Origin: SFFI01 sp964398655
GTDB lineage: Bacteria; Bacillota; Clostridia; Saccharofermentanales; DTU023
Assembly: GCA_964398655.1 (NCBI GenBank)
Contig: CAYNNG010000030.1
Coordinates: 1-18,127, forward strand
Direction: 5' to 3'
Length of the DNA: 18,127 bases
Shown here: piece by piece, positions 7,590 to 13,623 of the stretch
Numbering within the stretch: position 1 is the first letter of the stretch
Layout of the letters: each line of letters begins with the position of its first letter
Made by a program: the position numbers and the translations under genes
The notes under the pieces: generated by a model
Database searches by the model: none
Told to the model about the DNA's origin: nothing
The model's input: only the letters and a program-made list of their open reading frames with translations

Positions 7590-7667
7590 ACACCTACAGC
7601 ACCTAATCTATAGTCTCTAAGCTCAAGCACTTTTAACCAATAACAGTTAACCTACACCTACAGCACC
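7590..7667. repeat. 14-bp direct repeat 64 bp apart around the pth/trmL junction
   Basis: ACACCTACAGCACC occurs at 7590-7603 and exactly again at 7654-7667. On the minus strand the second copy carries the pth stop codon and the first contains the trmL ribosome binding site. The flanks are not conserved, so this may be a small duplication that supplied an RBS, or chance. Confidence 0.6.
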
Positions 7668-8293
7668 GATCCATTGCAGGTGGACATGGCTAGTTCTATG
7701 CCATCCCGCAAAATAAGCTCGACCGCGTCGGCTGCTTTTTCCAGTTCTTTAGTCACCGTAGGCGCTTGGTCGGAGGCAATCTTGGCCAAAACATAGCTGA
7801 TGACGTCCAGTTGGCTGGGTTTAGGCCCAAAACCCAAGCGCAGTCTGGGCATCTGGTCCGACTGGACCTGGTAAATTACGGACTTCATGCCGTTGTGGGT
7901 GCCGGCCGAGCCATGCTCCCGCAGGCGCAGGGTCCCCAGGGGCAGTTCAAAATCGTCATAAATAATCAGGCAGCGCTCAGGGGGCAGCTTATAGAAGTTC
8001 AAGGCCTCGCGCACACTTTCGCCCGAATTATTCATGTAAGTTTGGGGTTTGAGCCAGAGCTGACGCCCGCCGTAGAGCCGAGTTTCACCCACTAGGCCCT
8101 TAAAGCGAATGCGGTCACAGCGGAAGCCGTGGCGCTTTTCCAAAGTTTCCAAGCACAAAAAACCCAGATTGTGCCAAGTCTGGGCATAGTCTTTTCCGGG
8201 ATTCCCCAGGCCCACAATCAAAAAATCCGGTGGGCCCGCAGGACCGGCGGGCGCTTGTTCGCCCCTTATTTTCGCAAATAAGTCATCTAACAT
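7658..8293 (-). CDS. pth: Peptidyl-tRNA hydrolase
   Basis: A cytoplasmic esterase that frees tRNA from peptidyl-tRNAs dropped by ribosomes. The core begins at FLIVGLGNPGKDYAQTWHN, holding the invariant Asn in GNPG and the catalytic His in TWHN. It continues with LKPQTYMNNSG (tRNA-contact Asn), YDDFELPLG (Asp assisting the catalytic His) and GTHNGMKS. All catalytic residues are present. There is a roughly 23-residue N-terminal leader, MLDDLFAKIRGE plus an Ala/Gly/Pro stretch, before the conserved domain; this is an unusual but minor extension. The start at 8293 has a weak GGTAG; an ATG at 8305 (adding MVVN) is equally possible. Pth next to mfd is a familiar Bacillota arrangement. Confidence 0.96.
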   Translation of the reverse strand: MLDDLFAKIRGEQAPAGPAGPPDFLIVGLGNPGKDYAQTWHNLGFLCLETLEKRHGFRCDRIRFKGLVGETRLYGGRQLWLKPQTYMNNSGESVREALNFYKLPPERCLIIYDDFELPLGTLRLREHGSAGTHNGMKSVIYQVQSDQMPRLRLGFGPKPSQLDVISYVLAKIASDQAPTVTKELEKAADAVELILRDGIELAMSTCNGSVL

Positions 8294-8385
8294 ATTTACT
8301 ACCATTTTCTATTGTCAGCTGCGTCTAACTTTTAGCACAGCTCTTTTGTCTAGCCTTTAACCTAGACTTTTTAATTCTATACTAT

Positions 8386-8480
8386 CTGGCCAGGAGTTAT
8401 AAGGGCTGGCTATGAAGGCTGGCTGGCCAGGATTAATAGGGGCTGGCTATAAAGGCTGGTTAGGAGTTATAGAGGCTAAC
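8386..8480. repeat. 37-bp tandem repeat, about 2.5 copies
   Basis: Units at 8386-8422 and 8423-8459 are both exactly 37 bp and begin CTGGCCAGGA; they contain GGCTGGCTAT and end AAGGCTGG, differing at only a few positions. A shortened third copy (8460-8480) has a 4-base deletion at its start. They occupy the divergent intergenic region between pth and the phosphoesterase gene (8294-8612), in which I see no gene and no convincing promoter boxes. Confidence 0.85.
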
Positions 8481-8612
8481 TTCCAGTTTACTTGAGTCTT
8501 ACGCAAATTTTGCCTCCTGCTCATCTGTCAAAAAAGTCAGCCAGTTAAGATGAACCCGTCTCACACGACAATCTCGTCACGACATTTTGAGATTTATTGG
8601 AGGTAATTCTAG

Positions 8613-9736
8613 ATGAAGAAAATTCTCACCCTAATCCTTGCCGCGCTCTTGCTGGTCAGCCCCTTCGCCCTGCCCGTCCAGGCCGAAACCCCAGAAGCCC
8701 CAGAGGCTGGCGCCGAAGAAGCGGCGTTCACCTTAGCCGAGGACGGTTTCACCACGGAACTCTGCTTTACCCGCCCCTACCTNNNNNNNNNNNNNNNNNN
8801 NNNNNNNNNNNNNNNNNNNNNNNNNNNNNNNNNNNNNNNNNNNNNNNNNNNNNNNNNNNNNNNNNNNNNNNNNNNNNNNNNNTCACCACCGCCCCCGAAG
8901 ATGGCACCGACTTCAGCTTCATCCTCTTATCTGACCTCCAGCTCAAGATGGAAAGCCCCGCCACCGTTAAAGAAGCCGGTAAAACTCACCCCGACTTCAT
9001 CCTCTACCCTGGGGACCTGCAGAACTGCCCCTGGAGAGACGGCGAATGGTTCCCTGTAGAGGGCTGCTTCATTAAGGAAGAAGAAGCGGGCAAAACCTGG
9101 TTTGAAATCATGCAGCAAGAAGAAGACGGCGCGGAGCTCCTCTCCTACGCCCCCATCTTCCCCTGCCCCGGCAACCATGAAATCGACGACCAGCGTGTCG
9201 GCTCCGACAAAGAAATCTCTGCTGACCTCAACAATTACTCCCTCAAGATTTATCAGCAAATCTTCCGCACCCTCTATCCTGAACAAAAAGCTGAATATGG
9301 CGGACAGCACTGGTACAGCGCTGATTGGGGCGACCTCCACATCTCTTCTATCGCCGCCCTGCGCTGGGCAGCCTGGGATGCCAACGAAGCCCCTGGCTGG
9401 CCTATGTTCGAAAGCCTGGAAGCCGACAGCCCTCAAATGCAGTGGCTGAAGGAAGACCTCGCCACATCTGAAAAACCCTACAAGTGGGTAGTCATGCACT
9501 TTCACATGATGAACCGGGGCGAAGACGGTCAGATCGGCCTCGCCGTACCCCAGCCCGACCCCTACCACCCCACCGGCATCAAACCCGTGGTTGAATTCAA
9601 CGACTTCCGCTCCTTCCTCCACGTCACCGGCACCCCCGAAGGCCTGAAAGCCGAAGGCATCCAAGCTAGCATTCCCGAATCCGGCGAAGGCGAAATAGGC
9701 CGCGTCTTCGACACCTTCCTGATCGAGGCCCGCTAG
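8613..9736 (+). CDS. Secreted purple-acid-phosphatase-like metallophosphoesterase, interrupted by an N gap
   Basis: Starts MKKILTLILAALLLVSPFALPVQA, a clear signal peptide cleaved after AQ/VQA, preceded by GGAGG. An acidic linker leads to ELCFTRPYL, which resembles the first strand of the fibronectin-III-like N-terminal domain of purple acid phosphatases. The 100 Ns (8783-8882) remove most of that domain. After the gap come TAPEDGTDFSFILLSDLQ (first metal motif, DxQ variant), YPGDLQN, CPGNHEID and VVMHFHMM. The downstream frame differs from the upstream one, so the real gap length must be 2 modulo 3 if the gene is intact. The C-terminus goes from that His motif almost directly to a family-like tail (GRVFDTFLIEAR); the usual GHxH motif region is missing. 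Possibly inactive, or a misassembly. Confidence 0.85.
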
Positions 9737-9757
9737 GCGCAAGCTAAACTCTATCGC

Positions 9758-9805
9758 AGCACCGCGCTGGTGATCACCTATTAGTGCGGTGTTTTGCTTT
9801 TTTTA
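9758..9805 (+). terminator. Rho-independent terminator of the phosphoesterase gene
   Basis: GCACCGCGCT pairs with AGTGCGGTGT (G-U pairs allowed), followed by TTTTGCTTTTTTTATTT. It starts about 20 bp after the stop codon. The loop contains the perfect palindrome GGTGATCACC (9769-9778). The rest of the spacer up to 9887 is pyrimidine-rich and shows no gene. Confidence 0.85.
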
Positions 9806-9887
9806 TTTGGCCTTGCTTTGCAATCCCTCTCCCTTCCTGCTGTTCTTTCTCCCTATCTTGCACGCTTGTCCTCATCTTGCCTGCTAG

Positions 9888-10727
9888 CTACTCTGATCTA
9901 CCCTGGTCAGGAGGCAGCAGCCGCTTCTGGATCCAGTAATTAATTATCCGGTCATCCAGCGAGCAATCGGCTGTTTCAAAACTCGCCAGCAAGCGATCAT
10001 ACAAAATAATATCGTGACGCCCATAGGCATTAATCTTCAGAAAGCATTTCTGCGCATAGCTGGGGTCATCCATCAAGCCAAAATGCTCCCAATAGATTTC
10101 TTGACCAGTTACCGGGTCCAGGAAGGTAAAGTCAGGATAAAAAGCACGATAGTCATCCAAGAAAAGCGGGCATTCATACTTATATGGGATATGCCAGCTC
10201 AAAAACAAATCAGCCAGGATTTTCTCACTCTTAGACCGCACCTTCTCCCCATTATTGGTTAAGTAACTGCGCTCACCTTCACGAAAGCCCAAACCTGTGT
10301 AGGGCTGGGCCATCCACCGCGCCACCCTCTCTTCCCATGGCTCCGCAACTGGTTCTACCGGTTTCACCAAAGCTCGCCGCGCCGGATGAAGCGAGGTGTA
10401 AAGTTTTTCTAACTCATCATCCTCAAAATCCCGAAGTAGGGCCTGTAGCTGAGGTATCCTTTTCTCAACGAGCTTTCCCACCTGCCGCTCATACGTCTGC
10501 TGTGCTAATCTTTGCGCCATATCTAGATTTGATTTTGAGATATAGCTTCTCACACGCTTGCCTGTAGCGGGGTCCCGGTAACAGTGGTAGTAGAGAAAGC
10601 CACGTTTCTCTTGTTGCGTTACCTCTAAACGTCCAACAGTCTTTTCATTTTTTGGATGAAGAATTTTGCTTGAGATAAGCTCGTATCTCAAGAGCGCAGA
10701 TTGCAAGATATTTTTTGTACTGTCCAT
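9888..10727 (-). CDS. Uncharacterised protein with PD-(D/E)XK-nuclease-like signature
   Basis: A 279-residue soluble protein, not assigned to a named family. The N-terminal half contains KRGFLYYHCYRDPATGKRVR near 41-60, then a helical, charged stretch with ISKSNLDMAQRLAQQTYERQ near 63-82. The C-terminal half has a pattern like PD-(D/E)XK nucleases: SKSEKILADLF (Glu168), YPDFTF (Asp199) and YWEHFG (Glu214), followed by a basic helix with AQKC and K231. The usual E-x-K lysine is replaced in EHFG, so catalysis is unproven. The start at 10727 follows GGGAG by five bases; in-frame ATGs at 10739 and 10814 are alternatives. It stands alone on the minus strand. Nuclease fold is inference from motif spacing. 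Confidence 0.75.
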   Translation of the reverse strand: MDSTKNILQSALLRYELISSKILHPKNEKTVGRLEVTQQEKRGFLYYHCYRDPATGKRVRSYISKSNLDMAQRLAQQTYERQVGKLVEKRIPQLQALLRDFEDDELEKLYTSLHPARRALVKPVEPVAEPWEERVARWMAQPYTGLGFREGERSYLTNNGEKVRSKSEKILADLFLSWHIPYKYECPLFLDDYRAFYPDFTFLDPVTGQEIYWEHFGLMDDPSYAQKCFLKINAYGRHDIILYDRLLASFETADCSLDDRIINYWIQKRLLPPDQGRSE

Positions 10728-10814
10728 ACCTACTCCCATAATTACCTTGTTTGTAGGCAGCCATGAACCAGAACAAAGAGCATCAATGCCAAATGCTAAG
10801 AGCGGCAATGACAA

Positions 10815-11155
10815 TCTAAAGAACTAAACATATGAAATAAAACAAACAGGTAAATTATGGAAAATTATCACGCATATATTTCGCTCAGGAATATATTACT
10901 TTGATATTCCCTTGCCCATGGCGTGGGGGCGCACTCATTACAGACAACTCTTTGCCTAATGGCTGCTCTTTACTTTCTAGTTCGCACTGCTTACACTTAG
11001 TGCTGTTTTGAGTTTTCATATCAGCGCCATAGCTGCTGATTATTTTGAGTTTACCATGAAAAAATATTGTTGGCGATAATCAGATTCATGTCCATATCTA
11101 CGTAAGAACCAGAGGCCAGTATAAATGATTATATTTATCTTAGTCCATTGCGGTA
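10815..11155. other. AT-rich gene-poor stretch with a possible gene remnant
   Basis: Clearly more AT-rich than the flanking genes. The longest suggestive reading frame on the minus strand is 10885-11019 (44 codons, starting MKTQNSTKCKQCELE), which has a CxxC pair but no ribosome binding site; the frame stays open upstream of its ATG to a stop near 11078. A different frame encodes 62 codons (11040-11228) without recognisable similarity. Together they could be the frameshifted remains of one gene, but I cannot identify it. Confidence 0.35.
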
Positions 11156-11327
11156 GCAAAGTAGTGTGACTTCTTGGAATCTCAAACCTCACATTACAAA
11201 TTTTCGGACCATCTGTAATCGACGTCATGTGACTTCAGCTAAATCATGCATTTCACATTACATATCCAGCTAGCTCAAGTTAGTGCTGTCATGTGACTTC
11301 TGGAAAAAGAAGATTTGCACATGACAT
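11156..11327. repeat. Array of ~64-bp periodic hairpin units, cut by an N gap
   Basis: Conserved island TGTGACTTC occurs at 11165, 11228 and 11292, and a second island CACATTACA (CACATGACA in the third unit) at 11190, 11254 and 11318. The offset inside a unit is 25-26 bp and the period 63-64 bp, while the DNA between islands differs. The islands form inverted repeats: in the third unit TGTCATGTG (11287-11295) and CACATGACA (11318-11326) pair perfectly, with an extra inner stem CTTCT/AGAAG. The first two units pair at 7-8 positions. The array runs straight into the 100-N gap at 11328-11427; no copy is seen after it. Confidence 0.7.
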
Positions 11328-11460
11328 NNNNNNNNNNNNNNNNNNNNNNNNNNNNNNNNNNNNNNNNNNNNNNNNNNNNNNNNNNNNNNNNNNNNNNNNN
11401 NNNNNNNNNNNNNNNNNNNNNNNNNNNACCCATTGAGTAAAAAATAGGTTGGAGCCCCGC

Positions 11461-12267
11461 CTACAGCACCAGCTCTTCGGAGACTTGGTAGCGGTTGGCG
11501 ACGTAGAGCTGGTAGTCGAGGTTTTCTTGGGCACCGGCCGCGCTGAGCTGGGCTTCGGTGGCTTGGCGGGCGAGGAGGGGGAAGTTATTTTCTTGGCTGA
11601 GGTGGGAGAGTACAAAGCGGTCGGTGCCGGTTTCCAGCAGCTGGCTGCAGAGTTCGGCGGCTCTTTGGTTGGAGAGGTGGCCGTGTTCGCCGCGAATGCG
11701 CTGCTTAAGAGGCCAGGGATAGGGCCCAGCTTCTAGGAGTTGGGGTTCATAGTTGGACTCCAAAAAAACCAACTTGGAGCCCTGCAGCTCTGCGTAGATG
11801 GGGTCGTCGACCAGGCCAGTATCTGTGCAGAAGGCAATCTTGCCTGCTTCGGTGTCAAAGCTGTAGGCTTGGGGATCTGCCGCATCGTGGGAAATAGCGA
11901 AGGCTTTCACTAAGAAGTCGCCAATAGGGAGGCTTTCCCCCGGCTCGATAAAGTTCAGGAGCTCCTGGTCAAAGCGGCCCAGGCGGGGAGCCGCCGCCAT
12001 ATAGGTGGCTCGGTTCATGTAAACAGGCAGTTTGTAGCGACGTAAGATTACCCCTAGACCCGAGATGTGGTCGGAGTGTTCATGGGTAATGAGAATACCT
12101 TGCATACCAGGGATTTCCGCCGCTGAGATGCCAGCTTCCGCGAGTGCGCTGGCAAATTGTTTGCCGTTGACCCCGCAGTCCAAAATAAGCCGGGTGGAGC
12201 CTGCTTCTAAAAGGTAGATATTGCCGGAGGATCCAGATCGGAGGGCTCTGACTTTTACTTTATTCAC
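11461..12267 (-). CDS. walJ: WalJ (YycJ) metallo-beta-lactamase-fold hydrolase
   Basis: A 268-residue metallo-beta-lactamase-fold protein of the WalJ/YycJ group, a DNA-associated exonuclease-like hydrolase conserved with the WalRK system and linked to coordinating cell division with DNA replication. Metal ligands are visible in THEHSDH (His62, His64, Asp66, His67), FAISHDA, FCTDTG and GEHGHLSN. It opens with VRALRSGSSGNIYLLE, typical of the family. The start codon is GTG, after GGTAGG that overlaps the murA stop; murA ends only 6 bp upstream, so coupling is likely. It ends the walR-walK-murA-walJ operon; a terminator may lie in the N gap 33 bp further on. Confidence 0.95.
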   Translation of the reverse strand: MNKVKVRALRSGSSGNIYLLEAGSTRLILDCGVNGKQFASALAEAGISAAEIPGMQGILITHEHSDHISGLGVILRRYKLPVYMNRATYMAAAPRLGRFDQELLNFIEPGESLPIGDFLVKAFAISHDAADPQAYSFDTEAGKIAFCTDTGLVDDPIYAELQGSKLVFLESNYEPQLLEAGPYPWPLKQRIRGEHGHLSNQRAAELCSQLLETGTDRFVLSHLSQENNFPLLARQATEAQLSAAGAQENLDYQLYVANRYQVSEELVL

Positions 12268-12273
12268 GGAAGC

Positions 12274-13563
12274 CTACCAGGCGGGCCGGACGGCGTCCGG
12301 CCCTTCTTCCCGAATATCCGCGCCAATGCCTTGCAGCTTATCGATAAAGTTTTCGTAGCCCCGCTCAATGGGATAGATATTGAGCACCTCGGTCTCGCCT
12401 TCTGCTACCAGGCCGGCCATCACCATGGCCGCGCCGGCGCGCAGGTCGCGGGCATCGACGGGAGTGCCAACCAGAGGGGCCCCGCCTTGAATGACCGCTA
12501 ATTTACCTGAGGTAATAATATTGGCCCCCATGAGACGGAGGTTGTCGATATATTGGAAGCGGTTTTCGTAGATAGATTCAATTACCCGGCCTGAGCCCTC
12601 AGCTACACAGAGGAGGGTTACAGCCTGGGGCTGCAGGTCTGTGGGGAAACCCGGATAAGGCATGGTTTTAAAGGAAGATGCCTTGAGGGTGGTGCCCTTG
12701 GGCAGATAGGTACGGATGAAGTCGCCGCCCTCTTCCACCTCGGCCCCCATCTCTAAAAGCTTGGCAGTCAGTGGAGCCATATGGGTAGGAATAATATTTT
12801 CCACCAAAATATCGCCGCCGGTAAGGGGGGCCATCATCATATAGGTCCCAGCCTCAATTTGGTCGGGGATAATCGCATAGGTGCGTCCGGCAGGCAGGAC
12901 GGGCTTGCCTTTAATGCGGATTACATCGGTGCCGGCCCCTCTAATGTCGGCCCCCATGGTGTTCAAGAAGTTGGCTACGTCGACAATATGCGGCTCCCGG
13001 GCTGCGTTGTCGATTACGGTCGTGCCTTCCGCATGCACAGCGGCCAGCATGATATTGATGGTGGCGCCCACCGACACTTGGTCCAGGAAGATTGAAGCCC
13101 CCTGCAGCTTGGGCGCCTTGAGGGACACAATCTCGTCTTCCGTCATGTGGAATTCCGCGCCCAAGCTTTCGAAGCCCTTAATGTGCAGGTCGATGGGGCG
13201 TTTGCCCAGGTTGCAGCCGCCGGGCAGGAACATGCAGATTTCGCCAAAGCGGCCTAAAAAGGCGCCCATGAGATAATAGGAACCGCGCAGTTTTTTGATG
13301 GTTTCTAAGAGGGCGGTTGAGGTGTTGACAGTACGGGGGTCAATCCTGACGGTCCCGTTGTCGAGGTATTCAACTTTGGCACCTAATTGCTGACAGATGT
13401 CGAGGAGCAGGTGGATGTCAATAACTTCCGGCAAATTTTCAATTATGCTAGGTCCGTCCACGGCCATCGCAGCCGCGATCACGCCGAGGGCGGCATTTTT
13501 AGAGCCGGAGATTTTGACGCGGCCTTCCAGGCGTTGTCCACCCTTTATAATATAAGAACTCAT
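12274..13563 (-). CDS. murA: UDP-N-acetylglucosamine 1-carboxyvinyltransferase MurA
   Basis: A 429-residue cytoplasmic enzyme that transfers enolpyruvate from PEP to UDP-GlcNAc, the first committed step of peptidoglycan synthesis. The Lys22-Asn23 pair (SGSKNAAL) and the active-site loop PGGCNLGKRPIDLH are present. Cys117 corresponds to the fosfomycin-target cysteine, so intrinsic fosfomycin resistance through a Cys-to-Asp change is not indicated. The catalytic Asp is in PYPGFPTDLQPQ. Length is normal. The start follows AAGGT. It sits between walK (60 bp upstream) and walJ (6 bp downstream), so production of this enzyme would follow the cell-wall two-component system. Many Bacillota carry two MurA copies; which paralogue this is cannot be told here. 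Confidence 0.97.
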   Translation of the reverse strand: MSSYIIKGGQRLEGRVKISGSKNAALGVIAAAMAVDGPSIIENLPEVIDIHLLLDICQQLGAKVEYLDNGTVRIDPRTVNTSTALLETIKKLRGSYYLMGAFLGRFGEICMFLPGGCNLGKRPIDLHIKGFESLGAEFHMTEDEIVSLKAPKLQGASIFLDQVSVGATINIMLAAVHAEGTTVIDNAAREPHIVDVANFLNTMGADIRGAGTDVIRIKGKPVLPAGRTYAIIPDQIEAGTYMMMAPLTGGDILVENIIPTHMAPLTAKLLEMGAEVEEGGDFIRTYLPKGTTLKASSFKTMPYPGFPTDLQPQAVTLLCVAEGSGRVIESIYENRFQYIDNLRLMGANIITSGKLAVIQGGAPLVGTPVDARDLRAGAAMVMAGLVAEGETEVLNIYPIERGYENFIDKLQGIGADIREEGPDAVRPAW

Positions 13564-13623
13564 GTTCTACCTTTCTTAACTACCCTGCGGGTCTTAACTA
13601 ACCTGCGGCCCCTTGGCGGGCAA

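Noticed and set aside
8481..8612. Riboswitch or leader upstream of the phosphoesterase
   Set aside because: I could not match any known riboswitch core and see no attenuator hairpin before the RBS.
8597..8782. Start of the phosphoesterase at 8597
   Set aside because: The frame from 8597 gives no signal peptide and is joined to the phosphatase part only by the arbitrary 100-N length. The start at 8613 has GGAGG and a textbook signal peptide.
8927..9742. 271-codon minus-strand frame opposite the phosphoesterase
   Set aside because: It is an antisense shadow of the GC-rich coding strand; the plus frame carries clear phosphoesterase motifs.
11040..11228. 62-codon minus-strand frame as a real gene
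   Set aside because: No recognisable motif or ribosome binding site, and it overlaps the first unit of the repeat array. Mentioned only as a possible remnant.
11156..11327. CRISPR array (period 63-64 bp)
   Set aside because: Only 9-13 nt islands are conserved and they pair with each other around variable loops. A CRISPR repeat would be 24-37 nt and almost identical, and no cas gene is visible.
11289..11615. 108-codon minus-strand frame spanning the third N gap
   Set aside because: It overlaps walJ in another frame and crosses unknown sequence; Ser/Pro/Lys-rich shadow.
12274..13563. Fosfomycin-resistant MurA variant
   Set aside because: The target cysteine (Cys117 in PGGCNLG) is present, so the usual Cys-to-Asp resistance change is absent.
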